Origin: Nocardioides gansuensis
GTDB taxonomy: Bacteria > Actinomycetota > Actinomycetes > Propionibacteriales > Nocardioidaceae
Length of the DNA stretch: 32,348 nt
NCBI RefSeq assembly: GCF_003076135.1
Contig: NZ_QDGZ01000016.1
Coordinates: 1 to 32,348, forward strand
Direction of reading: 5' to 3'
The first letter of the stretch is position 1. The number at the start of each line of letters is the position of its first letter. A model generated the notes under the pieces. That model searched no databases. It worked only from the letters and a program-made list of their open reading frames with translations, and was not told the DNA's origin. Below, piece by piece: positions 1-6,462 of the stretch. The position numbers and the translations under genes are program-made.

Positions 1-2
1 GC

Positions 3-422
3 GGCGCCAAGCTGATCTACGCCTACGCCGAGGCCACCGTCCCGCTGATCACCGTGATCACCCGCAAGGCCTACGGCGGCGCCTACGACGTGATGGGCTC
101 CAAGCACCTCGGCGCCGACATCAACCTCTCCTGGCCCACCGGCCAGATCGCGGTGATGGGCGCCCAGGGCGCGGTCAACATCCTCTACCGCAACGAGATC
201 GCCGAGGCCGTCGAGGAGGGCCGCGAGGCCGAGCGCCGCGCCGAGCTGGTCCAGGAGTACGACGACACCCTGGCCAACCCCTACATCGCCGCCGAGCGCG
301 GCTACATCGACGCCGTCATCGCCCCGCACGAGACCCGCCGGGAGATCGTCCGGTCGCTGCGGCTGCTGCGCTCCAAGCGCGAGACCCTGCCCCCCAAGAA
401 GCACGGGAACATCCCGCTGTGA
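3..422 (+). CDS. Acyl-CoA carboxylase beta (carboxyltransferase) subunit, C-terminal part, 5' truncated by window edge
   Basis: The last 139 residues of a carboxyltransferase beta subunit of the PccB/AccD5 type. This subunit transfers carboxyl from biotin to propionyl- or acetyl-CoA in the cytosolic acyl-CoA carboxylase complex. Visible family features are the crotonase-fold C-terminal block with ITRKAYGGAYDVMGSKHLGAD, the WPTGQIAVMGAQGAV stretch, and the typical C-terminus with an RSKRETLPPKKHGNIPL tail. Full-length members are about 520-550 residues, so roughly three quarters lie outside the window. The frame is open from base 3. The stop overlaps the GTG of the next gene (GTGA), so the two are translationally coupled. 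Substrate preference (propionyl versus acetyl) cannot be read from this fragment. Confidence 0.95.
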   Translation, partial: GAKLIYAYAEATVPLITVITRKAYGGAYDVMGSKHLGADINLSWPTGQIAVMGAQGAVNILYRNEIAEAVEEGREAERRAELVQEYDDTLANPYIAAERGYIDAVIAPHETRREIVRSLRLLRSKRETLPPKKHGNIPL

Positions 423-631
423 CCGACGAGACCCCGCTGCTCCGGGTGATCACCCCCGACGCCACTCCCGAAGAGGTCGCGGCGCTCGTCGCCGTGTTCG
501 CCGCCATGGGCTCGGGCTCCGCAGAGCCGCCACGACGTCGTACGGCGGAGTGGTCGGCGCACCACCGCAAGCTGCGCACCTCCCTCCCCCCCGGGCCGGG
601 CGGCTGGCGGGCCAGCGGCCTGCCCCGCTGA
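419..631 (+). CDS. accE: Acyl-CoA carboxylase epsilon subunit
   Basis: A 70-residue protein starting at a GTG that overlaps the stop of the beta subunit gene. The N-terminal part (residues about 8-31, LLRVITPDATPEEVAALVAVFAA) matches the short helical motif of actinobacterial AccE/PccE epsilon subunits. The C-terminus is basic and Pro/Gly-rich, with a Trp in the AEWSAHHRK segment. Epsilon subunits bind the beta hexamer and stimulate the alpha-beta carboxylase complex. They are short and poorly conserved, so the call rests on size, this N-terminal motif and position directly behind the beta gene. A strong palindrome follows 25 bases after the stop. Confidence 0.88.
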   Translation: MTDETPLLRVITPDATPEEVAALVAVFAAMGSGSAEPPRRRTAEWSAHHRKLRTSLPPGPGGWRASGLPR

Positions 632-656
632 CAAGTCGGCCGACGACCCGGCAACC

Positions 657-695
657 GGGTGGACCTGGCGTCTCCAGGTGACGCCAGGTCCACCC
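657..695. repeat. Palindromic element copy A (perfect 15-bp stem, 9-nt loop)
   Basis: Bases 657-671 are the exact reverse complement of 681-695, with a 9-nt loop (CTCCAGGTG). No T-run follows. The position, 25 bases after accE, would suit a transcription terminator, but a related copy lies at 1742-1780 on the far side of the next gene in the same orientation. The two copies match at 32 of 39 positions, so this may be an interspersed palindromic repeat and not merely a terminator. Confidence 0.85.
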
Positions 696-762
696 GATCG
701 ATTGCTCCACAGGCCGAGGGCCCGCCAGTTTGGGGCGTGTGCCGCAGCGGAATCTGACAGGC

Positions 763-1800
763 ATGCCCCGCGCACCGCGTACTCCCAGCACGCTCGACGT
801 CGCTGCGCTCGACCGCGTCCTGGCCGAGCAGGAGGGCGTGGTCTCCCGGAGACAGGTCCTCGACCTGTTGGGGCGCTCCTCCGACATCCGGCGTCGGCTT
901 CGTCGCAGGGAGTGGGCCCTCATTCATCCGGGCGTCTACGTCAACCACACCGGACGGCCGACGTGGAAGCAGCGTTGCTGGGCGGCGGTGCTGCTCTACT
1001 CCCCCGCAACCCTCCACCGGGAGACCGCGCTCAGAGTGCACGGACTCACCCGGGACCGCAGCAGCGCCGCGGATGCGACGATCCACGTGATGGTGGAGGG
1101 CAGGAGGACACCGAGGCCGACCCCGGGCATCATCGTCGAGCGCGTCCGGGGCGCCGGCACGTGGACGATGACCAACCGATCTCCCCGCGTGGCGCGACTG
1201 GAGTTCGCCCTCCTGAAAGTGGCAGCCGATCGCGACGAGGCCGGCGCCGTCGCCCTCCTCAGTGACGCCTGCCAGCAGGGGCGCACCACGGCAGCACGCC
1301 TGGTCACCACGCTGGTGGGCCTCCCACGGCTGCCCGGCCGTGCCGCGCTGCTCGAGATCCTGAGTGACGTGGCCTCAGGTGCCCGGTCGGTGCTGGAGCG
1401 CCGATACCTGGTCGAGGTCGAGCGGGCGCACGGGCTGCCCGCGGGCGAGCGCCAGCTCCGGGCGGCCGGGGAGAAGGCGGTCTACCGGGATGTCCGCTAC
1501 CCCGGGCAGCACACCATCGTGGAGCTCGACGGGGCTTTCGGTCACACCGACGCCGAGGACCGCTGGTGCGACCTCGACCGCGACCTCGCCGCGGTCCTCG
1601 GCGAGGAGCTCACCCTCAGGGTCGGCTGGGGCCAGGTGCTGGACCCGTGCCGCCTCGCAGCGCTGGTGGCCGTGATCCTCGAGAAGCGAGGGTGGCAGGG
1701 CTGCGCGACCCCGTGTGGTCCGGACTGCCCGGTGCCTGACCGGGTTGACCTGGTGTCTGAAGGTGACACCAACTCCACCCAGTCGCGGGAATCCGCTTAG
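763..1800 (+). CDS. AbiEi-type antitoxin-domain / DUF559 (Vsr-like endonuclease fold) protein
   Basis: A 345-residue protein. The N-terminal 70 residues (VLAEQEGVVSRRQVLDLLG, then RRREWALIHPGVYV) match the winged-helix AbiEi antitoxin-like domain found at the start of many actinobacterial proteins. The C-terminal part (about residues 205-310: LERRYLVEVERAHGLPAGERQL, YRDVRYPGQHTIVELDG, LDRDLAAVLGEELTLRVGW) matches the DUF559 layout related to very-short-patch-repair endonucleases, with candidate acidic residues in YRDV and VELDG. No AbiEii-like nucleotidyltransferase toxin lies beside it, so it is probably not a simple type IV toxin-antitoxin system. ATG 763 is chosen because the upstream TTG and GTG add only a poor extension. 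The last 20 codons run through palindromic copy B. Real function is unknown. Confidence 0.75.
   Translation: MPRAPRTPSTLDVAALDRVLAEQEGVVSRRQVLDLLGRSSDIRRRLRRREWALIHPGVYVNHTGRPTWKQRCWAAVLLYSPATLHRETALRVHGLTRDRSSAADATIHVMVEGRRTPRPTPGIIVERVRGAGTWTMTNRSPRVARLEFALLKVAADRDEAGAVALLSDACQQGRTTAARLVTTLVGLPRLPGRAALLEILSDVASGARSVLERRYLVEVERAHGLPAGERQLRAAGEKAVYRDVRYPGQHTIVELDGAFGHTDAEDRWCDLDRDLAAVLGEELTLRVGWGQVLDPCRLAALVAVILEKRGWQGCATPCGPDCPVPDRVDLVSEGDTNSTQSRESA
1742..1780. repeat. Palindromic element copy B, inside the 3' end of the AbiEi/DUF559 gene
   Basis: Same length (39 nt) and orientation as copy A at 657-695, with 32 of 39 bases identical. The inner stem is intact: GGTGT at 1752-1756 pairs with ACACC at 1766-1770. 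The C-G pair at stem positions 13/27 of copy A is a T-A pair here, so pairing is preserved by a double change. Three outer pairs are broken. It encodes about residues 327-339 of the overlapping protein. Confidence 0.75.
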
Positions 1801-1804
1801 CCCG

Positions 1805-1810
1805 TAGGGT
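1805..1810 (+). promoter_or_regulatory. -10 element (TAGGGT) of the DUF885 gene, leaderless
   Basis: TAGGGT fits the actinobacterial TANNNT -10 motif and lies 8 nt before GTG 1819, so transcription should begin at or next to the start codon. There is no Shine-Dalgarno sequence and no clear -35. It sits just past the stop of the preceding gene. Confidence 0.55.
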
Positions 1811-1818
1811 CGAGTCTC

Positions 1819-3495
1819 GTGACTTCCGAACGCTCCGTCGACGCCCACTGCGATCGCTTTGTCGACGACTACTGCGCCCTCGACCCCCTGACCGCGACGT
1901 ACATCGGCGTCACCGGCCACGACCACGAGCTGCCCGACCTCTCGCCCGACGGCTTCGCCGCCCGCGAGGACCTGGAGCGGCGAGCGCTGGCCGAGGTGAC
2001 GGCGCTGACCGGGAGCGACCACCGCGAGCAGGTCGCGCGGGACGCCTTCCTCGAGCGGGTCGGCCTGTCGGTGGAGAGGGCCGAGGCGCGGATCGACCGC
2101 AGCGAGGTGTCGGTCATCAGCAGCGGGCTGCACGCGCTCCGCAGCGTGTTCGACCTGATGCCCACCGAGACCCCCGACGACTGGGAGAGCATCGGGCGCC
2201 GGCTCGCAGCGGTCCCGGAGACCCTCGAGGGCTACCGGGCCACGCTGGAGGAGGAAGCGGCCGCCGGCCGCGTCTCGGCGCGCAGGCAGTACGTCGAGGT
2301 CGCGGGCCAGGTCCGCGGGTGGACCGGCCAGGAGGGCGCAGCCGGCGACTACTTCGCCACCCTCGTCGCCCCGGCTCCCGAGCAGCTCCGGCAGCGGCTG
2401 GCCGACGCGGCGGCGGGCGCGTCCGCGGCGTACGCCGGGTTCGGGCGCTTCGTCGAGAGCGACCTCGCTCCCCGGGGCCGGCAGCAGGACGGCGTCGGCC
2501 GCGAGCACTACGCCCTCGCCTCGCGCTACTTCCTGGGCGCGACGGTCGACCTCGAGGAGACCTACCGATGGGGCTGGGAGGAGCTCAAGCGCATCGAGGA
2601 CGACGCCGCTGCGACCGCGCAGCGGATCGTCCCCGGCGGCACCGTCGACGACGCCGTCAAGGCGCTCGACGCAGACCCAGCCCGTGACTGCGGCAGCCGG
2701 GAGGCGTTCCAGGCCTGGATGCAGGAGAAGTCCGACCGGATCCTCGCCGACTTCAACGGCGTCCACTTCGACATCGCCGAGCCGATCCGTCACCTCGCCT
2801 GCAAGGTCGCGCCGGTCAACGACGGCGGTGCCTGGTACACGCCTCCGTCCGAGGACCTGTCGCGTCCCGGCACCATGTGGTTCTCGTTCACCGACGACCA
2901 CGAGGTCTTCTCCACGTGGCGGGAGACCACGACCGTCTTCCACGAGGGCGTCCCCGGCCACCACCTGCAGTGCGCGCAGGCCGTCCACCGCGCCGACCTG
3001 CTCAACCGCTGGCAGCGGCTGATGTGCTGGGTCAGCGGCCACGGGGAGGGCTGGGCGCTGTACGCCGAGCGGCTGATGGACGAGCTCGGCTACTTCGAGG
3101 ACCCGGGCGACCGGCTCGGCTTCCTGGACATGCAGGGCTTCCGTGCGGCCCGCGTGATCGTGGACCTCGGCGTGCACCTGGGGCTCACGATCCCCGAGGA
3201 CAACCCCTACGGCTGGCGGCCGGGCGAGGTGTGGGACGCCGCCAAGGTGCTCGAGTTCATGCTCGCGCACTCCCGAATGGACCCGGGATCGGTGCGCTTC
3301 GAGGTCAACCGCTACCTCGGCTGGCCGGGCCAGGCGCCGTCCTACAAGGTCGGCGAGCGGATCTGGCTCCAGGCCCGTGACGACGCGCGGGCCCGCCAGG
3401 GCGCGGCGTTCGACCTCAAGCGGTTCCACACCGACGCCCTCGACCTGGGCTCCCTCGGCCTCGACCCGCTGCGCGCCGCCCTGGGCAGGCTCTGA
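1819..3495 (+). CDS. DUF885 family protein (putative zinc metallo-hydrolase)
   Basis: A 558-residue protein of the DUF885 family, whose members have a gluzincin-like zinc-peptidase signature. HEGVPGHH at residues 375-382 supplies the HExxxxHH-type metal site, and a downstream GEGWALYAERLMDE (about 409-422) supplies the expected glutamate ligand. The length matches the family (about 550-600). No signal peptide or membrane segment is visible, so it is probably cytoplasmic. The substrate of DUF885 proteins is generally not established, and a peptidase role is inferred from the motif. GTG 1819 is favoured by the TAGGGT element 8 nt upstream. The stop shares one base with the maf start (TGATG), making the pair an operon. 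Confidence 0.9.
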   Translation: MTSERSVDAHCDRFVDDYCALDPLTATYIGVTGHDHELPDLSPDGFAAREDLERRALAEVTALTGSDHREQVARDAFLERVGLSVERAEARIDRSEVSVISSGLHALRSVFDLMPTETPDDWESIGRRLAAVPETLEGYRATLEEEAAAGRVSARRQYVEVAGQVRGWTGQEGAAGDYFATLVAPAPEQLRQRLADAAAGASAAYAGFGRFVESDLAPRGRQQDGVGREHYALASRYFLGATVDLEETYRWGWEELKRIEDDAAATAQRIVPGGTVDDAVKALDADPARDCGSREAFQAWMQEKSDRILADFNGVHFDIAEPIRHLACKVAPVNDGGAWYTPPSEDLSRPGTMWFSFTDDHEVFSTWRETTTVFHEGVPGHHLQCAQAVHRADLLNRWQRLMCWVSGHGEGWALYAERLMDELGYFEDPGDRLGFLDMQGFRAARVIVDLGVHLGLTIPEDNPYGWRPGEVWDAAKVLEFMLAHSRMDPGSVRFEVNRYLGWPGQAPSYKVGERIWLQARDDARARQGAAFDLKRFHTDALDLGSLGLDPLRAALGRL

Positions 3496-4094
3496 TGCCG
3501 ACCTTCGTGCTCGCGTCCGCCTCCCCGGCCCGACTGGCCACCCTGCGCAGCGCCGGCCTCGACCCGATCGTGGTCGTGAGCGGTGTCGACGAGTCGCAGC
3601 TCGACGGCCTCCCGCCGGCCGAGCTGGCCCTGCAGCTGGCCGAGCTCAAGTGCGCGGCCGTGGCCGCGCGGGACGACCTGCCTGCCGGTTCTCTGGTGCT
3701 CGGCTGCGACTCGGTGCTCGAGCTGGACGGAGAGGCGCTCGGCAAGCCCGAATCGCCCGACGACGCGGTCCGGCGGTGGCAGGCGATGCGCGGGCGCACC
3801 GGCGTCCTGCACACCGGCCACTGCCTCCGCGACACCGTCTCCGGACGTGTCGCCGCCGCGACGGCATCCACGAAGGTCCGGTTCGCCGACCTCGACGACG
3901 ACGAGATCACGGCGTACGTCGCCACCGGCGAGCCGCTCCACGTGGCCGGCGCGTTCACGGTCGACGGCCTCGGGGGAGCATTCGTGACCGGGATCGAGGG
4001 CGACCACCACAACGTCGTGGGCGTCAGCCTGCCGCTGCTGCGTGAGCTGGTCGCCGAGCTCGGCCACCGCTGGACGGACCTCTGGGCTCGCTGA
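3495..4094 (+). CDS. maf: Maf-family nucleotide pyrophosphatase
   Basis: A 199-residue Maf protein, a house-cleaning nucleoside triphosphate pyrophosphatase acting on non-canonical or modified dNTP/NTPs. The N-terminal LASASPARLATLRSAGL is the Maf signature (usually S-x-S-x-x-R). VLGCDSVLELDGEALGKPESPDDA carries the catalytic aspartate region and the GKP motif. GAFTVDGLGGAFVTGIEGDHHNVVGVSLP is the conserved C-terminal block. The start overlaps the stop of the DUF885 gene by one base. In actinobacteria maf is often close to acyl-CoA carboxylase genes, as here. Convergent with the GtrA-like gene, with 9 bases between stops. Confidence 0.95.
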   Translation: MPTFVLASASPARLATLRSAGLDPIVVVSGVDESQLDGLPPAELALQLAELKCAAVAARDDLPAGSLVLGCDSVLELDGEALGKPESPDDAVRRWQAMRGRTGVLHTGHCLRDTVSGRVAAATASTKVRFADLDDDEITAYVATGEPLHVAGAFTVDGLGGAFVTGIEGDHHNVVGVSLPLLRELVAELGHRWTDLWAR

Positions 4095-4103
4095 GCCGGG
4101 CCG

Positions 4104-4580
4104 TCAGTCCTCCGCGGGCTCCAGCAGCTCCTCGACCTCGGGCGCCCGGGGGAAGACGAACTGGTGGAAGAGCGCGAAGCGCGCGGCGTTGGCGAGCAGC
4201 AGGCCGACGACGTTGGCCGACAGGTTGTCGGAGATCGGGTCGTCGAGCCCGAGGACGTTGCGGCTGAGCCACAGGCAGGCGATCGGGATCAGCATCGTGG
4301 CGAAGTTGACCGACACGAAGGCCGTGACGCCGCCGTCGGCGTGGCGCGCCGCGCGGTCGCGGAACGCCCACAGCTTGGTGCCGCGGAAGCTGATCAGCAT
4401 GCCGACACAGTTGGCCAGGAAGTAGGCCAGCTCCGGCTGGTCGTTCATCGGCGCCCAGCCGCCGGTGTTGAAGCCGTGGACCAGGAAGTTGAAGATCAGC
4501 AGGGCGACGATCGTCGCCAGCAGGCCGACGGCCAGGAATCGGCTCAGCTCCTCGGCAAAGCGTTGCCATCGTGCCCCCAT
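4104..4580 (-). CDS. GtrA-like small membrane protein
   Basis: A 158-residue protein with four predicted membrane segments (about residues 13-35, 48-65, 83-105 and 121-143), fitting the GtrA/DPMS-flippase-like family. Hallmarks are RFLAVGLLATIV near the N-terminus, FRGTKLWAF after the second helix, and the closing NAARFALFHQFVF. Family members are thought to move or help use polyprenyl-linked sugars for cell-envelope glycosylation. The start is the ATG whose complement is at 4578-4580. It has a TAGCCT -10 element 7 nt upstream and no Shine-Dalgarno, so the mRNA is probably leaderless. The frame stays open upstream, but those codons overlap the hairpin and the cupin gene. No glycosyltransferase partner is adjacent. 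Confidence 0.85.
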   Translation of the reverse strand: MGARWQRFAEELSRFLAVGLLATIVALLIFNFLVHGFNTGGWAPMNDQPELAYFLANCVGMLISFRGTKLWAFRDRAARHADGGVTAFVSVNFATMLIPIACLWLSRNVLGLDDPISDNLSANVVGLLLANAARFALFHQFVFPRAPEVEELLEPAED

Positions 4581-4587
4581 GGTCGGA

Positions 4588-4593
4588 AGGCTA
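4588..4593 (-). promoter_or_regulatory. -10 element (TAGCCT) of the GtrA-like gene, leaderless
   Basis: On the minus strand TAGCCT ends 7 nt before the ATG. It lies in the 197-base spacer between the cupin gene and this gene, downstream of the hairpin at 4699-4754, so the GtrA-like gene has its own promoter. Confidence 0.5.
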
Positions 4594-4698
4594 GCTGCGG
4601 CGCGTGAGCACCGCTTCGTATGCAGCGTTGTTTTGCACCACTCTCGGCACGGCCTCCGTACGCCACGGCCGGTGAGGTGGCCAATTTCGCGCCCGCCG

Positions 4699-4754
4699 GA
4701 AGTGGTAACTCGGAGGCGGTCCCGACCATCGACGTGCTTCCGAGTGACCACTTC
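4699..4754. terminator. Long imperfect inverted repeat between the cupin and GtrA-like genes
   Basis: GAAGTGGTAACTCGGA (4699-4714) pairs with TCCGAGTGACCACTTC (4739-4754) with one mismatch, and pairing can extend inward to give about 19 pairs. The loop holds a second small stem, GGTC/GACC (4718-4727). It lies 24 bases past the cupin stop on the minus strand and could be its terminator. There is no U-tract on either strand, so a palindromic repeat is the alternative. Confidence 0.6.
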
Positions 4755-4777
4755 GTGGACCTGTTGATCCGTCTCGC

Positions 4778-5272
4778 TCAGACCCAGTAGGTGTCGTGGC
4801 GGAGCATGAACGCCGCCCGCTCCTCGGGATCCATCGGCTCGCCCCGAGCCAGGGTCTCGAAGTACTCCTCCCGGGGAGCACCGGGCGAGAACATCAGCAG
4901 CATCTGGGCGAAGTCGCCGCCGCGGAAGCCATGGATGCCGCCCTCGGGCACGTAGACGAAGTCCCCGGGCCCGGCCTCGACCCAGGCCTTGCCGTCGAAG
5001 ATGCGCACGCTGCCGGACAGCACGTAGAACTGCTCCGAGATCGCGCGGTGGAAGTGGGCGTCCGGGCCTGACTCGTCCGCGCCGAACGACCACCGGTAGA
5101 GACCGAACCGGCCCTCGGTCTGCTCGCCCGTCGCGAGGTATTCGCACGTGACGCCGCCGCGTGTCTGCGTGTCCGGTTGGCCGCCCGGGCGGTGCAGCCA
5201 GGCGGTCGCCTCACCTGTCTCCCCGTGGTAGCGGTCCTCCGGGTAGTGCCGGCCACGGACGAGGCTGCTCAT
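4778..5272 (-). CDS. Cupin-domain protein
   Basis: A 164-residue single-domain cupin. The central barrel contains the first cupin motif, HFHRAISEQFYVLSG (about residues 77-91), with His, His and Glu metal ligands. The second motif follows as GDFVYVPEGGIHGF (about 103-116), with the last His ligand. Small cupins of this kind include dioxygenases, isomerases and sensor proteins; the substrate cannot be deduced. The ATG at 5272 overlaps the stop of the upstream minus-strand membrane protein (ATGA), so the two are coupled. Confidence 0.85.
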   Translation of the reverse strand: MSSLVRGRHYPEDRYHGETGEATAWLHRPGGQPDTQTRGGVTCEYLATGEQTEGRFGLYRWSFGADESGPDAHFHRAISEQFYVLSGSVRIFDGKAWVEAGPGDFVYVPEGGIHGFRGGDFAQMLLMFSPGAPREEYFETLARGEPMDPEERAAFMLRHDTYWV

Positions 5273-5709
5273 GGGGACGACGCTGCCGGAGGCCGCCCGG
5301 GGCGGTCAAGGCGATTCCGGTGCCCGCGCACCCGGAGCCACGCGACGACGTGCGGCACGAAGGTCGCACCCAGTCCGACCAGGAGGTACGGCGCATCCGC
5401 GGAGACGAAGCCGGAGAGGCCGGCCGCCACGACCAGCGCCGGGCACGCCACGGCGGGCACCCGGAGCACGGCCTCGCGCCGGCTCTCCGGGGGACGCCAG
5501 CCTCGATGTGCGAAGCCGACGTGGAGCGCGGCCACCAGAGCCGCCACGCAGGTCAGGACGAGCAACACCTCCTCGACCCCGTAGTCCGGCTCGCCCGGCT
5601 GGCTCCCGAAGGTGACTGCGAGCCCCAGGCCGGACATGGCGACCACGAGCAGCATGACGCCGACGAAGAGGCTCCATACGGCGGTCGCGCGTGGGCGAGT
5701 GCTGCTCAT
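5269..5709 (-). CDS. Small hypothetical membrane protein (four helices)
   Basis: A 146-residue protein with about four hydrophobic segments (around residues 10-30, 46-62, 77-98 and 103-122) and a basic C-terminal tail. I do not recognise a family. The start is the ATG with its complement at 5707-5709. The frame stays open further upstream, but that part is Arg/Ser-rich, not hydrophobic, and overlaps the spacer before the divergent gene. It overlaps the downstream cupin gene by four bases (ATGA), so the two probably act together or are at least co-expressed. A cytoplasmic cupin and an integral membrane protein do not by themselves suggest a pathway. Confidence 0.7.
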   Translation of the reverse strand: MSSTRPRATAVWSLFVGVMLLVVAMSGLGLAVTFGSQPGEPDYGVEEVLLVLTCVAALVAALHVGFAHRGWRPPESRREAVLRVPAVACPALVVAAGLSGFVSADAPYLLVGLGATFVPHVVAWLRVRGHRNRLDRPGRPPAASSP

Positions 5710-5835
5710 CTCCACACCCGCAGCGAGCCGGCCATGTCCGGAGACTAACGAGGAATTTCTCCGCAACGTGTCGAAATCCGCCGACGTGCTTCGTGGTCTA
5801 GGTGAAGGCACCACGACCGGCAAGGAGGCACGACC

Positions 5836-5988
5836 ATGTGGGACACCGTCCAGACCAGCAAGCTGCACCTCTCGCACGACCTGCCGTGCCCGCGCTGCGG
5901 GCACGCCGTGCACACCTACCTCGCGTGCAGCGACACGTGCGACTGCCTGCCGACCGTCATGCCGGGCACCATCGCGCTCGCCGCCTGA
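5836..5988 (+). CDS. 50-aa cysteine-rich (zinc-ribbon-like) microprotein
   Basis: A 50-residue reading frame from ATG 5836 to TGA 5988. It is preceded by a near-perfect Shine-Dalgarno, AAGGAGG at 5822-5828, with 7 nt to the ATG, one of the strongest ribosome sites in the window. The middle has CPRCGH (residues 18-23), then C at 31, C at 35 and C at 37 (CSDTCDC), a pattern suited to binding one zinc ion. There is no signal peptide. The C-terminus is neutral and hydrophobic (PGTIALAA). I do not recognise a named family. The intense ribosome site and Cys spacing make this a credible expressed gene. It lies divergently from the small membrane protein and 50 bases ahead of the next gene. Confidence 0.75.
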   Translation: MWDTVQTSKLHLSHDLPCPRCGHAVHTYLACSDTCDCLPTVMPGTIALAA

Positions 5989-6026
5989 TCAGCCGGAGAA
6001 ACCTGAGCCACGCGAGCGAGAAGGCA

Positions 6027-6032
6027 TACCGT
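6027..6032 (+). promoter_or_regulatory. -10 element (TACCGT), leaderless start at 6039
   Basis: TACCGT sits 6 nt before ATG 6039 with no Shine-Dalgarno between them, which both supports that ATG and predicts a leaderless mRNA. Confidence 0.5.
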
Positions 6033-6038
6033 GACTCC

Positions 6039-6395
6039 ATGGCTCGGTACGACGTGAACCCGGCGGCCGTGGAGCAGGCGAAGCGGCTCATCGCCGGCCG
6101 GCAGTACGTCCTCGACAGCGACTGGGGAGAGGTGCAGCCGGACGCCGAGGCCGGCAACGCCTTCCTCGACCGGCACTCGTGGGAGGACTACGCCGCGTGG
6201 CACCTCGGCCTCACCGAGGGCGCTCACGACGGGACCAAGGCGCGCTACGCGTTCGTGTACGGCGACTTCCGCCGGGTGCACCGCAGCGGACTCATCGCCT
6301 GCGTCTACAGGGCGGCCCAGTGGCGACACAAGGTGGTCGAGCTCGCCGCCCACGACCTGCTGCAGGAGCTCGACCGCGCTGCGGGCATCGAGTGA
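6039..6395 (+). CDS. Conserved actinobacterial hypothetical protein
   Basis: A 118-residue soluble protein with no signal peptide or membrane segment. The text is of a type I believe to be widely conserved as an uncharacterised protein in actinobacteria: an N-terminal ARYDVNPAAVEQAKRLI helix, RQYVLDSDWGEVQP, HSWEDYAAWHLGLTEGA, then YAFVYGDFRRVHRSGLIACVYRAAQWRHKVVELAAHDLLQ. Several conserved His, Trp and Tyr residues hint at a ligand or nucleic-acid surface, but no function is known to me. ATG 6039 is favoured over the longer open frame because a TACCGT element lies 6 nt upstream. The next gene begins 67 bases downstream on the same strand. Confidence 0.85.
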   Translation: MARYDVNPAAVEQAKRLIAGRQYVLDSDWGEVQPDAEAGNAFLDRHSWEDYAAWHLGLTEGAHDGTKARYAFVYGDFRRVHRSGLIACVYRAAQWRHKVVELAAHDLLQELDRAAGIE

Positions 6396-6462
6396 TCGAG
6401 CCGGCGCGTTCGCCGTGGGAGAACGGCGGAATCCGGCTGACCAGCCGGTCGTTGTCCAGGTG

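Noticed and set aside
763..1800. Classical type IV toxin-antitoxin operon
   Set aside because: Only the AbiEi-like domain is present; no AbiEii nucleotidyltransferase-like gene lies next to it, and the C-terminus is endonuclease-like.
1375..3429. 684-codon minus-strand open frame opposite the DUF885 gene
   Set aside because: Opposite a protein with an intact zinc motif; composition is that of an antisense shadow.
4699..4754. Integron attC-like site
   Set aside because: Lacks the RYYYAAC/GTTRRRY core sequences, and no integrase is nearby.
4591..4881. Short open frames around the spacer between the cupin and GtrA-like genes
   Set aside because: They run through the hairpin, have no start signals and no conserved text.
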